From Candidatus Brocadia sp. (GTDB lineage: Bacteria; Planctomycetota; Brocadiia; Brocadiales; Brocadiaceae): a stretch of 54,132 nt of DNA. The DNA lies in the NCBI GenBank assembly GCA_013360945.1, contig JABWAQ010000010.1:1-54132 (forward strand). The letters run 5' to 3'. Below, piece after piece: positions 25,549 through 34,957 of the stretch. Numbering within the stretch: the stretch's first letter is position 1; the number at the start of each line of letters is the position of its first letter. The notes beneath the pieces are model-generated. The model worked only from the letters and a program-made list of their open reading frames with translations, was not told the origin of the DNA and did not search any database. The translations under genes and the position numbers were made by a program.

Positions 25549-26331
25549 TTAGTATCCACCCGGTTTTCTCAGCTCTAATTCTTTCAGTCTTCTTTCGGCA
25601 TTCCTGCGCGTCTTTGCATTATAACTATACAGAGCCGCTTGTTTATAAACTGCCTTAGCCTTATTCACGTCTTTCAGCATCCTTTCATAGATTATCGCGG
25701 CTTTTAACAGAACCGGTTGCCTAATATGGGGATTTAACTGATAACTTTTAATATAATACATTGCTGCACTTTCATAATCAGCAAAATAACCTGATTCATA
25801 TATTCTGGCAATTTCAAAGGCGGCATCGTCAGCCTTATTACTATCAGGATAATCCTGGATCAGCTTTTCCAGGCGTTTAATGGCGGTAAAACGATTTTCT
25901 TTACCGAATTTTTTTTTGTACATCATGGCGTCTTTAAACAAGATGTTGGCGTCTTCAATGTCCCGGAATTTCACTCCGGTGCGTACGTTTCCCAGACCTT
26001 CATCTGTATAGAGCGGTTGAGGCACCTTGTCCAGGGCATCGAGTTCCCTGCGTGCCTTTTGAAGCCGTAACTGATTGCCGGTATTTTGGTAGTATTCCTT
26101 TATTTCATTAAGAGACTTACGATAGTTTTCCCGGGAGACAGTTACCGCATGAATCAATTGTTCCTCTTTAGTCTTTAATTCATCAACCGATAATTTCGCC
26201 TTGCATACCACACAATATTTCTCATTTTCATCGATTTGTTCAAAGCAATTCAAACAATAGTTTGCCGCATACGCCGTGAAAGAAACAAATATCAAGCAAA
26301 CCGCCACGGAAAAAAATCGTACGAGTCTCAT
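25549..26331 (-). CDS. Exported zinc-ribbon/TPR protein
   Basis: 260 residues from the ATG at 26331. Signal peptide MRLVRFFSVAVCLIFVSFTAYA; the mature protein opens with a double CxxC zinc ribbon (NYCLNCFEQ ... YCVVCKAK) and then a coiled helical stretch and a TPR array (ANILFKDAMMYKKKF, RLEKLIQDYPDSNKADDAAFEIARIY, SAAMYYIKSYQLNP, LKAAIIYERMLKDVNKAKAVYKQAA). This resembles BamD/YfiO-type tetratricopeptide proteins but is not one. Longer in-frame starts would overlap the GTPase gene. It begins 11 bases after the GTPase stop, implying coupled expression. Confidence 0.75.
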   Translation of the reverse strand: MRLVRFFSVAVCLIFVSFTAYAANYCLNCFEQIDENEKYCVVCKAKLSVDELKTKEEQLIHAVTVSRENYRKSLNEIKEYYQNTGNQLRLQKARRELDALDKVPQPLYTDEGLGNVRTGVKFRDIEDANILFKDAMMYKKKFGKENRFTAIKRLEKLIQDYPDSNKADDAAFEIARIYESGYFADYESAAMYYIKSYQLNPHIRQPVLLKAAIIYERMLKDVNKAKAVYKQAALYSYNAKTRRNAERRLKELELRKPGGY

Positions 26332-26342
26332 AATCTTTTCCT

Positions 26343-28088
26343 TTAGTTTAAACCACTTTTTCGCATAAGGCTCTTCACATTTTCCAATAACGAGTTTACT
26401 TCGGATACCTGCCGTACCATCTCTTCCCTCTCCGTCCAACGGAGATCACGATACGATGAAATATTATTACTGATATCCTCGATGACACGGTCTATGGCTT
26501 TGTCAATCTCAAATTTCATAAATTCTACAAATCGTTCACAGATGGCATCGGTGCGTTTTACAAATTCATTGCGGAACGACTTTCGTTTTTGAGGGAAAAT
26601 AGCAAACCCAATAGATGCCAGTGTCACGGCAACCCCTATGATGACAGGGGGAGGCGCAATCCACGACAACATCATCATACCGCCAACGCCAATGCCGACG
26701 GCAAATGCCTCAGTCACCAGGAAGCTAATAAACCCACCCTGGACCAAACTGTTTAATTTTTCCGATTCACGTTCGATATCCAGTTCTCTGAACTCTTTGG
26801 AACGCGGTTTTAAGGCAACCTCGATTTCATGCTTTCGATCATCGTAGCGCCGTTCAGCGTGCCCATCAAGAATACTTCCGGCCCTGCGATCGTATCCCAC
26901 CTCTTTCTCAATATGGTCTCTTGCTAAATCCCATAATGATCTGTTGTTCCTGGTAACATAATCCACCATATCGTCAACAATACGGTCCAGGTCGGTTTGT
27001 GGATTTAAAAGCCCGTATACTTCCCTCTTAAATCGTTCGTCGATCTTCTCCCGCCCAACTTTGGAGAGAATTATGGACTTCATCGTAACATATGAGTTCA
27101 GGAAATTATCTAATTTTTCTTTTAATCGTGAAAAGACAAGCTTGATTTCGTCTCTGTATTTTAATGTGTACTCTTGCATATCCTGCTTTTTATTCTTGAG
27201 GCGCATCTCAAATCGTTCGATACTTTTGATATCAGTATTGCATTTACTAACCCTATCACTGAGTTCCTGATGAAGTTCATTAAACACATTGTAGAGGTAT
27301 TTTAAAGGACTGACTAATTTAAAATCGATCTTTGTGTCCAGATCCAGTTTCTCAAATATAAAAGCCTCGACATCTGCGATTTTACTTTTTTCAAGGAGCG
27401 CCTGATTGCCTTCGATCTTAGCGTTGTAAGCTTCTTTGGCAGAAACTGATAAAATTTTAGGTTCGAATCCCAGCAAACGGTAGCAATTCTTTTCTAAAAA
27501 GGCCACAATTTCATTGTGTTCTTCAGGAGTCTTCAGATCTATTTTATTGAGAATGAACAACACTTTTCGCCCCCACTTACCCTTCAAAAATTGCAGGAAC
27601 TGCCGTTCGCTTTCCGTAAATGGATGGTCTGCAGAGGTTACAAAGAGCACAAGTTCTGCCCTGTGAACAAAGCTTTCTGTTAGTGCGGCATGCTCAACAA
27701 TAATTGAGTTCGTTCCAGGGGTATCGACCAGGGTAACGTCTCTTAATGATTCCATTGGATAGGTTGCCTGACAGAGATGGTCACCCACCTCCTTGAGTTC
27801 AACCTTATCTCCGTGTGTTAACAGGGTAATTCGATTCGTGGTAGGAGTCGGACCGTCCTGTAAGACATGTTCACCGCACATGGCATTAATAAAACTGGAT
27901 TTACCAGAATTGTATTCGCCGGCTACCAATAGATAGAAGGGTTCTTCCAACTGAGTGCGCATTTCAACGATTTTTTTCTCCATGTCCGGGAAGCCGACTC
28001 GCTCAAAAAACTTTTTTGAGTTATCAAGGAGATTCACAACCTCAGGATAAATATCCCTGTGCTTTGCCTTTGTTGTTATATTTAACAT
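26343..28088 (-). CDS. Dynamin-like GTPase
   Basis: 581-residue large GTPase of the bacterial dynamin-like family. P-loop GEYNSGKSS (57-65), G2 Thr in TPTTNRIT, G3 DTPG (122-125), G4 NKID (181-184). A helical stalk of about 200 residues follows, then a paired hydrophobic paddle (about 460-505: FISFLVTEAFAVGIGVGGMM, VIIGVAVTLASIGFAIF) flanked by basic residues, and a C-terminal helix. This is the membrane-remodelling layout (compare BDLP and DynA). Possible roles: membrane fusion or surveillance, or in anammox cells the internal membrane; all inference. Co-transcribed with the zinc-ribbon/TPR gene. Confidence 0.88.
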   Translation of the reverse strand: MLNITTKAKHRDIYPEVVNLLDNSKKFFERVGFPDMEKKIVEMRTQLEEPFYLLVAGEYNSGKSSFINAMCGEHVLQDGPTPTTNRITLLTHGDKVELKEVGDHLCQATYPMESLRDVTLVDTPGTNSIIVEHAALTESFVHRAELVLFVTSADHPFTESERQFLQFLKGKWGRKVLFILNKIDLKTPEEHNEIVAFLEKNCYRLLGFEPKILSVSAKEAYNAKIEGNQALLEKSKIADVEAFIFEKLDLDTKIDFKLVSPLKYLYNVFNELHQELSDRVSKCNTDIKSIERFEMRLKNKKQDMQEYTLKYRDEIKLVFSRLKEKLDNFLNSYVTMKSIILSKVGREKIDERFKREVYGLLNPQTDLDRIVDDMVDYVTRNNRSLWDLARDHIEKEVGYDRRAGSILDGHAERRYDDRKHEIEVALKPRSKEFRELDIERESEKLNSLVQGGFISFLVTEAFAVGIGVGGMMMLSWIAPPPVIIGVAVTLASIGFAIFPQKRKSFRNEFVKRTDAICERFVEFMKFEIDKAIDRVIEDISNNISSYRDLRWTEREEMVRQVSEVNSLLENVKSLMRKSGLN

Positions 28089-28203
28089 AAATTAAACTAA
28101 CTGATGAGAAAATTGTCCTGATACCCATTGATTGCATGTGTTCGTGCGATGATATAAACAACGATGTTAACAGTTTTTGTAACGCAAGTCAAACTTTTCT
28201 TTC

Positions 28204-28587
28204 TCAAACACAAAAGGCGATGGCCTCGATCTCTACGTTTGCATCTTTGGGCAACCTGGCCGCCTGAACTGCAGCTCTGGCTGGTGGTTTGTCAGAAAAA
28301 AATTCTTTGTAAACGTCATTAATTGCCGCATAATCTTTCATATCTTTCATAAAGATCGTAGTCTTTATCACCTTGTCCAGAGACGTACCCGCTGCCGTCA
28401 GGATGCATTTCAGATTTTCTAGTACCTGCCTTGTCTGCACCTGAACATTCCCTTGCACTATTTCCCCTGTCGCCGGCATTATGGGGATTTGTCCTGATAG
28501 AAACACCAGATTCCCGATCCTGATTGCCTGAGAATATGGTCCAATTGCAGCAGGTGCAGCAGTTGTTGAAATGACCACCTTTTCCAT
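28204..28587 (-). CDS. ridA: RidA/YjgF-family deaminase
   Basis: Enamine/imine deaminase that hydrolyses reactive 2-aminoacrylate from PLP enzymes. [43 protein letters not shown] and the catalytic Arg of [24 protein letters not shown] match; trimeric family. The start at 28587 (MEKVVISTT) has ggagg ending 5 bases before it, whereas the upstream ATG at 28599 overlaps that Shine-Dalgarno and is rejected. 127 residues. It is transcribed alone, 115 bases upstream of the dynamin gene. Confidence 0.93.
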   Translation of the reverse strand: MEKVVISTTAAPAAIGPYSQAIRIGNLVFLSGQIPIMPATGEIVQGNVQVQTRQVLENLKCILTAAGTSLDKVIKTTIFMKDMKDYAAINDVYKEFFSDKPPARAAVQAARLPKDANVEIEAIAFCV

Positions 28588-28599
28588 TTCAGCCTCCAT

Positions 28600-28990
28600 T
28601 TTGAAATAATCATGTATTTGTAAACTAGTTACGGTAATTTGGGATTTACTATATCAGATTTATGGATAAATGAATAAATTTTTTCCTAAAAAAACAAACT
28701 TTTGCAAAAACCATTTTATCGACTTTCAGCTTTGACCAAACTGATTGTTCAGTGTTTTTTCATTGAATGTCTGTATCTTTTTTGTTTCAATTGCCCTGTT
28801 GATTTAAGGCAAGAAATTACAAAGCTTGCATTATAGCATACGAGACAATCCACTGATTTAATCTCATTGAGGGGAACAACAACTGTCCCCCGCTGGCGGG
28901 GGCAAGGGGGTGGAATTATGCTGAAAAAGGTGTACGTGTAATTGTCAAAGACCTAATTCATGGGTATTTCAGTAAGAGTTTAAACAGGTT
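28600..28990. other. 391-bp divergent intergenic region (ridA / truA)
   Basis: A+T-rich to about 28860; at 28887-28902 it contains the strong hairpin cccccgc-tg-gcggggg in a C/G-rich stretch. No ORF of interest. Promoters for ridA and truA must be here; TATAGT (minus strand, about 28647) is a candidate -10 box for ridA. Confidence 0.5.
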
Positions 28991-29758
28991 ATGCGTAATG
29001 TACGGCTTCTGATAGAATATGAAGGTACACATTATGCAGGGTGGCAATGGCAGAAGAATGTCAGCACCATCCAGGAAACCCTGTCGAAGGCGATAGGGCA
29101 TGTCGTTCAAGAACCGATTAAAATTTATGGCGCCAGCCGTACCGATGCGGGTGTCCATGCACTGGGGCAGGTGGCTAATTTTAAAACTGTTTCTTATATC
29201 CCATCCGAACGATTGCCTCACGCTATAAATTTTTACCTGCCTCACGACATCACTGTCAAAGAAGCAAGAGATGTAACGGAATCCTTCCATGCCCAGTATG
29301 ATGCCAAATCAAAGGTCTATCGGTATACACTTCTCAATGATTGGATAAGAACCTCTCTTCAACGGAATTTTTGCCACGTATGCGGGTTTCAACTTGACAT
29401 AGACAAAATGATCGCAGCAGCAAAATCCCTCATAGGAACCCATGATTTTACCTCCTTTACAACGAATGCCTGGTGCGAGAAACACCGGATACGTACGGTA
29501 AAAATGGCAGATGTAAAAAAAGAAGAAAAGTATGTCTCCTTTACTATAGAGGCAGACGGATTTTTGTACAACATGGTAAGAACCATGGTAGGCACACTGA
29601 TTGAGGTGGGGAGAGGGAAAATCATGGTGGAGGGTATAAAAGACATTATAAACGCAAAAAATAGAAAAGTAGCAGGCCCCACCGCGCCTGCCAGGGGACT
29701 GTGTCTTATAGAGGTTAAATATGAAAATGATCAGGAACGGCCCCTTCGTATCGAATAA
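28991..29758 (+). CDS. truA: tRNA pseudouridine(38-40) synthase
   Basis: Modifies U38-U40 of tRNA anticodon arms. YEGTHYAGWQWQ, the catalytic GASRTDAGVHALGQVANF (Asp in RTDAG), HAINFYLPHDI and the C-terminal FLYNMVRTMVGTLIEVGRGK match TruA; 255 residues is normal. It runs alone; a 352-base gap follows. Confidence 0.95.
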   Translation: MRNVRLLIEYEGTHYAGWQWQKNVSTIQETLSKAIGHVVQEPIKIYGASRTDAGVHALGQVANFKTVSYIPSERLPHAINFYLPHDITVKEARDVTESFHAQYDAKSKVYRYTLLNDWIRTSLQRNFCHVCGFQLDIDKMIAAAKSLIGTHDFTSFTTNAWCEKHRIRTVKMADVKKEEKYVSFTIEADGFLYNMVRTMVGTLIEVGRGKIMVEGIKDIINAKNRKVAGPTAPARGLCLIEVKYENDQERPLRIE

Positions 29759-30110
29759 AAAAATATTTTTATCATTAGCTGGGGTATTTCATAGGATAAG
29801 AGTTCAGTCCCGATTTATAGAAATATGTACTTTTTTGAACCGGATCATTATTTTCCCTTGATTTAATATACGGTTTTATTATATTGCTTATGTTGTTGTG
29901 TAAATGTGAGATTTTGCCATTATGAAAGTATTTTTCACGTGAATTATCGCGCTTACTATAGTTTGTGCATGAAGCAATTTACAATATCTCGCTCTGATTA
30001 CGCCTTGTGTTATGATGCTTGATACAGGTTAAAGCAAAAAACGCTCAGTTTGGCCTATCGTAACAGTAATTTCGATAAAAATTAATATACCTGTAAATCG
30101 TGACAAAATT
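29759..30110. other. 352-bp intergenic region before the PilZ gene
   Basis: A+T-rich, no ORF, no obvious hairpin terminator for truA. The start-proximal sequence gtgacaaaattATG lacks a Shine-Dalgarno. Nothing else recognised. Confidence 0.5.
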
Positions 30111-30449
30111 ATGACAGAATACGATCTCAATCAAAATAGAAGACAGTACCCGCGTATCAACTCCCCCATCTATTGCAGACCCGCACGTTTTACCTCGCCC
30201 CGTAGTCCGCTGGTTAACATCGGACTTGGTGGCATACGTGTTTATAGTGACAAAAAACACAAGGTTGGTGAACGCCTGGAGATAGAGTTGTTTTTGCCAG
30301 ATAACACGAGCATGACGTGTAATGTAAAAGTTGTATGGCTGAATCCGCAGGAAGGGTCCACTGCCCGATACGACGTAGGCCTTCAATTTTTAGGAGTGGA
30401 AAGGCACGATTTGCAGCGACTGGCAGGCATTCTCAAACAAAACGCATAA
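30111..30449 (+). CDS. PilZ-domain protein (c-di-GMP receptor-like)
   Basis: 112-residue stand-alone PilZ domain. The c-di-GMP-binding RxxxR is RRQYPR (RQYPR) near the N-terminus; the second motif, normally (D/N)xSxxG, is NIGLGG, with Ser replaced by Gly. The beta-barrel strands follow (VGERLEIELFLPDNTSMTCNVKVVWL, RYDVGLQFLGV). Because the Ser is missing, binding of c-di-GMP is uncertain. No partner gene is adjacent. Confidence 0.85.
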   Translation: MTEYDLNQNRRQYPRINSPIYCRPARFTSPRSPLVNIGLGGIRVYSDKKHKVGERLEIELFLPDNTSMTCNVKVVWLNPQEGSTARYDVGLQFLGVERHDLQRLAGILKQNA

Positions 30450-30623
30450 CCCGCTTTTTAGAAAACGTAAGGTTACTCACGGGAAGACGTTTTGCCAGAG
30501 GCAAAATACGCATCCTTCACGAAAAACTCAAGCTCCTCTTTTTTAAATCCCCATATTTCTGTGACAATGCCTTGATTTGTTTAATTCATTGACACTATTT
30601 TTAAAAAGCGTTATATTTATAAA

Positions 30624-30722
30624 AAAATAAATAAACCTTGCATGCGCGTTTGGCTGGTATCGCGCTCGTTTTTTTATTGACCGCCGGGTTTTGCAAAGGT
30701 GTTGAAAAGGTTTATTTATTTT
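30624..30722. repeat. 16-bp perfect inverted repeat around a 67-nt segment, upstream of the tRNA-binding protein
   Basis: Arms aaaataaataaacctt (30624-30639) and its exact reverse complement (30707-30722). The interior holds the G+C-rich gcatgcgcg / tatcgcgctcg / accgccggg stretch. It ends 9 bases before the aggaaagg Shine-Dalgarno of the 30745 gene. It could be a closing stem of a structured leader RNA or a 99-bp MITE-like element. Confidence 0.7.
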
Positions 30723-30744
30723 CTTATTCAGGAAAGGATTTTCT

Positions 30745-31071
30745 ATGATCTCGATTGAGGATTTTTTGAAGGTAGACCTGCGCGTGGCTGAAGTAAAGCA
30801 CGCCGAACCACACCCAAACGCGGATAAACTGCTTGTCTTGAAGATCGATGCAGGCGACGGCATAGAAGGCCGGCAGATCGTTGCGGGGATTAGAAACTCT
30901 TACAAACCAGAAGACCTGATTGGGAAACGGATCGTTATTGTAAACAATCTGGCTCCGGCAACCCTCCGGGGTATTGAGAGTCAGGGCATGCTCCTGGCCG
31001 CAAAGGATGGGGAGCAGGTAGTAATCCTTACAACGGAAAAAGAGATAAAACCAGGCTCCAAAATACAATAG
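30745..31071 (+). CDS. tRNA-binding domain protein (CsaA / MetG C-terminal type)
   Basis: 108-residue OB-fold EMAP/Trbp111 domain: MISIEDFLKVDLRVAEVKHAEPHPNADKLLVLKID (opening DLRVG-like), then GRQIVAGIRNSYKPEDLIGKRIVIVNNLAPATLRGIESQGMLLAA. This is the MetRS C-terminal extension type, here as a free protein, binding tRNA non-specifically and possibly acting in trans with MetRS. Shine-Dalgarno aggaaagg is 6-7 bases before the ATG. It is preceded by the inverted-repeat leader described above. Confidence 0.88.
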   Translation: MISIEDFLKVDLRVAEVKHAEPHPNADKLLVLKIDAGDGIEGRQIVAGIRNSYKPEDLIGKRIVIVNNLAPATLRGIESQGMLLAAKDGEQVVILTTEKEIKPGSKIQ

Positions 31072-31140
31072 CAATTGTTCACCGCAAAGACGCAGCAGAC
31101 GCGGAGAAAGACTTCATAAGCAGAAAATGGCGAATTAACC

Positions 31141-32856
31141 ATGCTGCAGGAGTTATACATAACCAATTTTATATTGATTGATAAAGTCACCATCAAACTC
31201 TGCGAACGGCTGAATATATTCAGTGGTGCGACGGGTGTGGGAAAATCAATGGTGGTCGGGGCGCTTAACTTTATCCTTGGTGGACGCGCTACTTCCGATG
31301 TTGTGCGAAGCGGCAAGGATGAGGCTATGGTAATAGGCAAGTTTTATATCAAAGATAAGCATCTTTTAAATCAGATTAAAAAGGTATCGGATGCCAATGC
31401 CATCGAAGAGGAACTCTTGATTCAAAGAAGTATCGATACGAACGGGCGGGGCAGATGCCGCTTGAACGATGTTCCTATCACGGTATCCATGCTCAGGGAA
31501 ATTGGAGAAATATTAGTCAACATTCATGGTCAGCACGAGCATGAGACCTTGTTACACGGAATCAATCAATTGTATATTCTGGACGATTTTGGAGGAATTT
31601 CCCCGTTACGGGACGATTTTGCCAGGGTCTATCAACAATTTACCGAAAAGACGCAATTGCGGGATACCCTGAAAAGCGATCAGCAAGAACGCAGGCAAAA
31701 GATAGATTTGTACGCCTTTCAAATCGATGAAATTGATAAGGCGCAACTCAGGGTGAGTGAGGAAGAAGAACTTGAAAAAGAACGGGGTATCATAAGTAAC
31801 GCCGGAAAAATTTACAGCGCCGTCACCTCCTGCTATTCACAGCTCTATGAATCTTCCGAAGCAGTTGTGGAGAGGTTAAAATCCGTTATCCGTGAGCTAC
31901 AATCGATTGCAAAATTTGACGACACCCTGCAAAAGATATTCGATGACTGCAGCCAATCGTTGTATCAAATAGAGGACATGGCCTTTTCCTTAGGGAAATA
32001 TAGAGACGGATTCAATTACGACCCTCAAAGGCTGGAATATATTGAAGAACGGTTAAATACGATCCGGAAGTTAAAGGCAAAATACGGAAACACGATAGAA
32101 GAAATCCTGTCGTATCGTGATGGAGCAGAATTAAAACTGAAGCACCTTACAGGTGAAGGAACAACGGCTGAGCAGGTGGAGGAAGAGTTGTGGGCATTGA
32201 CAGAGGTATTGAAGCAGAAAGGCAACGAATTAACCAGGAAACGCCTTTCAACGGCCGAAAGGTTATCTCCCCTGATAAATGAAGAACTTCACGACCTGGG
32301 TATCCCTCAGGGCCGGTTTTGTGTTCAGATCGACTCACCCTTTTTGAATAAGGATGGAAATCCCGATGTGTCAGGCGCAAAGAGTTACGGGTTCGATCGG
32401 ATTGATTTTGTAATCTCTCCGAATCCGGGCGAGGATTTAAAACCTCTGAAGAAAATTGCCTCCGGGGGTGAAATATCGCGGGTCATGCTTGCCTTAAAAC
32501 ATCAATTGGCCAAAGTGGATAAAACGCCGGTGCTGGTCTTTGACGAAATTGACGCTAATATTGGAGGGAGGATGGGAGAGGTGATTGGAGAAAAGTTGAG
32601 TAGTATTGCAAGGTCACACCAGGTAATCTGCATTACCCATCTTCCTCAGATTGCCAGCTATGCTGATGAACAATGGAAGGTAAATAAACTGATAAAAAAT
32701 GGCAAGACATATTCTACCATTGAAAGTTTAGCGGGTGAATCCCGGCTTGAAGAAATTGCAGACATGATCAGGGGCAGCGAAAAAACGGATATTACCCGAA
32801 AACAGGCCCAGGAAATGTTGCGGGACGCGAAAAGGAAGGCAAAAAGCAGGAATTAA
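31141..32856 (+). CDS. recN: DNA repair protein RecN
   Basis: SMC-like ATPase for double-strand break repair, 571 residues. Head domain Walker A FSGATGVGKSMVVGAL, Q-loop and LVNIHGQHEHETLL, central coiled coil (about 160-400), then the signature IASGGEISRVMLALK and Walker B TPVLVFDEIDANIGGRMGEVIG. The N-terminal MLQELYITNFILIDKV is canonical. Its TAA overlaps the ATG of the next gene by one base (TAATG), so they are translationally coupled. Confidence 0.95.
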   Translation: MLQELYITNFILIDKVTIKLCERLNIFSGATGVGKSMVVGALNFILGGRATSDVVRSGKDEAMVIGKFYIKDKHLLNQIKKVSDANAIEEELLIQRSIDTNGRGRCRLNDVPITVSMLREIGEILVNIHGQHEHETLLHGINQLYILDDFGGISPLRDDFARVYQQFTEKTQLRDTLKSDQQERRQKIDLYAFQIDEIDKAQLRVSEEEELEKERGIISNAGKIYSAVTSCYSQLYESSEAVVERLKSVIRELQSIAKFDDTLQKIFDDCSQSLYQIEDMAFSLGKYRDGFNYDPQRLEYIEERLNTIRKLKAKYGNTIEEILSYRDGAELKLKHLTGEGTTAEQVEEELWALTEVLKQKGNELTRKRLSTAERLSPLINEELHDLGIPQGRFCVQIDSPFLNKDGNPDVSGAKSYGFDRIDFVISPNPGEDLKPLKKIASGGEISRVMLALKHQLAKVDKTPVLVFDEIDANIGGRMGEVIGEKLSSIARSHQVICITHLPQIASYADEQWKVNKLIKNGKTYSTIESLAGESRLEEIADMIRGSEKTDITRKQAQEMLRDAKRKAKSRN

Positions 32857-33632
32857 TGTTAGAACGGTTGCAAAAAATACTGGCAGAGGCGGGGATTGGT
32901 TCGCGTCGTGAATGTGAAAAAATCATTGCAGCGGGAAGGGTAACTGTTGACGGGAAACGCGTCAAAACGTTAGGTACCACTATCGATGCAGATAAAAGCG
33001 AGATACGCTGCGATGGGGCATTGATACAAAGGCAGCGCAAGATTTATTTCTTACTCAATAAACCGAAGGGCTACGTGTGCACAAATCGTGACGAGCTGGA
33101 GCGGATAAAGGCAGTTGATATTATAAAAAATGTGACGCAAAGGATATATACCATAGGAAGGCTGGACAAGGAGAGTGAAGGGCTGATTATCGTAACCAAC
33201 GATGGCGACCTCGCAAACAAATTGTCTCACCCGAAGTATGAAGTGAATAAAACCTATTTTGTCGAGGTAGATGGGTACCTGACGGATACGGCAATTAAGG
33301 CATTGGAATCCGGTGTCTGGCTTTCCTTTGGCAAGACACGTCCGGTAAGGATCCGTCATGTGCGCAGGGGCAGGCAAAGGAGCAGGTTTGAGATGGTGTT
33401 GAAGGAAGGCAAAAACAGGGAGATCCGCCGTATGCTCGTTGAGTGTAACTATAAGGTACGCATCCTGCGGCGGATAAAAATTGGTAATTTATATGACCCG
33501 GCACTGAAAATCGGAAAATACCGGAAGTTGACAGATCGCGAGGTGGCAAGACTTTATGGACTTGCTGAAAGAGTCTCTGCAAAGGATACAAGCAATAGTT
33601 CACCGCTGGGTGAGCTGAACTTTTTGGAATAA
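32856..33632 (+). CDS. rluB: RsuA/RluB-family pseudouridine synthase
   Basis: rRNA pseudouridine synthase, 258 residues: N-terminal S4 RNA-binding domain (LQKILAEAGIGSRRECEKIIAAGRVTVDGK), then the catalytic domain with YTIGRLDKESEGLIIVTNDGDL (catalytic Asp in GRLD), HPKYEVNKTYFVEV and KEGKNREIRRML. Large-subunit (RluB) type is more likely than RsuA by overall pattern, but the exact rRNA position cannot be told from the sequence. Between recN (TAATG overlap) and thiC (15-base gap). Confidence 0.9.
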   Translation: MLERLQKILAEAGIGSRRECEKIIAAGRVTVDGKRVKTLGTTIDADKSEIRCDGALIQRQRKIYFLLNKPKGYVCTNRDELERIKAVDIIKNVTQRIYTIGRLDKESEGLIIVTNDGDLANKLSHPKYEVNKTYFVEVDGYLTDTAIKALESGVWLSFGKTRPVRIRHVRRGRQRSRFEMVLKEGKNREIRRMLVECNYKVRILRRIKIGNLYDPALKIGKYRKLTDREVARLYGLAERVSAKDTSNSSPLGELNFLE

Positions 33633-33647
33633 AGACCGGGAAAAAAT

Positions 33648-34922
33648 ATGACACAGTTACAACTGGCCAGGCAAAATATCATTACACAAGAGATGAAGTT
33701 GGTTGCGAAGAATGAGGGACTCGATCCAGAATATATTCGGGATCATATTGCCGTGGGCAGAATCGTCATTCCAGCAAATCATAAGCGTAAGGCATCAAAG
33801 GTTTGTGGTATAGGTGCAGGGCTCAAAACGAAGGTGAATGCAAACATTGGAACTTCGGCCGATTATGCTGATGTCACAAGCGAGATGGATAAATTGCAGG
33901 CTGCTGAGGAAGCAGGCGCTGATGCGATAATGGACCTGAGCACCGGCGGCGATTTACGGGCGATACGACAAAAGATTATCGGATCGGCCTCCATTGCCGT
34001 GGGGAGCGTACCCATTTATGAGGCGGCCGTAAAGACCGTTCAGCACAGGCGCTCGATTGTCGATATGACCGCAAAAGACATGCTTGAAGCAGTACGATTG
34101 CACTGTGAGGATGGTGTGGATTTTATTACCGTGCATTGTGGCGCCACAAGAGGGGTGCTTAAGCATCTGAAAGAAAACAAGCGCATTTGCGGCGTCGTCA
34201 GCCGTGGCGGAACATTTCTCGTAGAATGGATGATCCACAATGGACAGGAGAATCCCCTGTATGAAAAATACGATGAGATATTGGCTATAGCAAAAGAATA
34301 TGACGTGACCCTGAGCCTGGGAGACGCCATGCGGCCAGGGGCCCTGGCAGACGCCTTTGATCGTGCGCAGGTGTACGAGTTAAACGTACTTGCCGAGCTT
34401 GCGCAAAGGGCGCTGGATGCCGGTGTGCAGGTTATGGTAGAAGGTCCCGGACACGTGCCATTAAATCAGGTGACTGCGCAGGTTCAGTTACAAAAGGAAC
34501 TCTGTAAAGGAGTGCCCTTTTATGTACTCGGACCCATTGTTACGGACATCGCTCCCGGGTATGATCATATTACTTCTGCCATTGGCGGGGCTATAGCAGC
34601 CGCTGCAGGGGCGGACTTCTTATGCTACGTAACACCAACGGAACATCTGAGCCTGCCGAGTCCGGCCGATGTGAGAAGTGGCGTGATGGCTGCGCGGATC
34701 GCAGCCCATGCGGCTGATATTGCCAAGGGTATTAAATCTGCATTGGAATGGGACAAAAAGATGTCGCAATTCAGGCGAAAGAGGGATTGGGAGGGACAGT
34801 TTAGCACCTGCATCGATCCTACAGTAGCCAGAAGCATTCGCGAAAAGGGGAGACCTCAAAACGAGGAGGTTTGTTCCATGTGTGCTGAATATTGTGTATT
34901 CAAGCTCAGCGATAAGGTATAG
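33648..34922 (+). CDS. thiC: Phosphomethylpyrimidine synthase ThiC (radical SAM)
   Basis: Converts AIR to HMP-phosphate in thiamine synthesis. The C-terminal Fe-S motif CSMCAEYC (CX2CX4C) ends the protein; the core contains RIVIPANHKRKASKVCGIGAGLKTKVNANIG, STGGDLRAIR, VDFITVHCG, SRGGTFLVEWMIHNGQENPLYEKYDEI, LSLGDAMRPGALADAFDRAQ and VMVEGPGHVPLNQV. 424 residues fits the short, anaerobe/archaeal-type clade. A TPP riboswitch is usually found before thiC, but the gene follows the rRNA synthase by 15 bases with no room for one. Confidence 0.96.
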   Translation: MTQLQLARQNIITQEMKLVAKNEGLDPEYIRDHIAVGRIVIPANHKRKASKVCGIGAGLKTKVNANIGTSADYADVTSEMDKLQAAEEAGADAIMDLSTGGDLRAIRQKIIGSASIAVGSVPIYEAAVKTVQHRRSIVDMTAKDMLEAVRLHCEDGVDFITVHCGATRGVLKHLKENKRICGVVSRGGTFLVEWMIHNGQENPLYEKYDEILAIAKEYDVTLSLGDAMRPGALADAFDRAQVYELNVLAELAQRALDAGVQVMVEGPGHVPLNQVTAQVQLQKELCKGVPFYVLGPIVTDIAPGYDHITSAIGGAIAAAAGADFLCYVTPTEHLSLPSPADVRSGVMAARIAAHAADIAKGIKSALEWDKKMSQFRRKRDWEGQFSTCIDPTVARSIREKGRPQNEEVCSMCAEYCVFKLSDKV

Positions 34923-34957
34923 CGGTATAGAATTTACCACAAATCAAGATGCGCATA

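Noticed and set aside
26332-26439. Longer start for the zinc-ribbon/TPR gene
   Set aside because: It overlaps the GTPase C-terminus and would hide the clear signal peptide at 26331.
28588-28599. ridA start at 28599
   Set aside because: That ATG overlaps the ggagg that fits the ATG at 28587.
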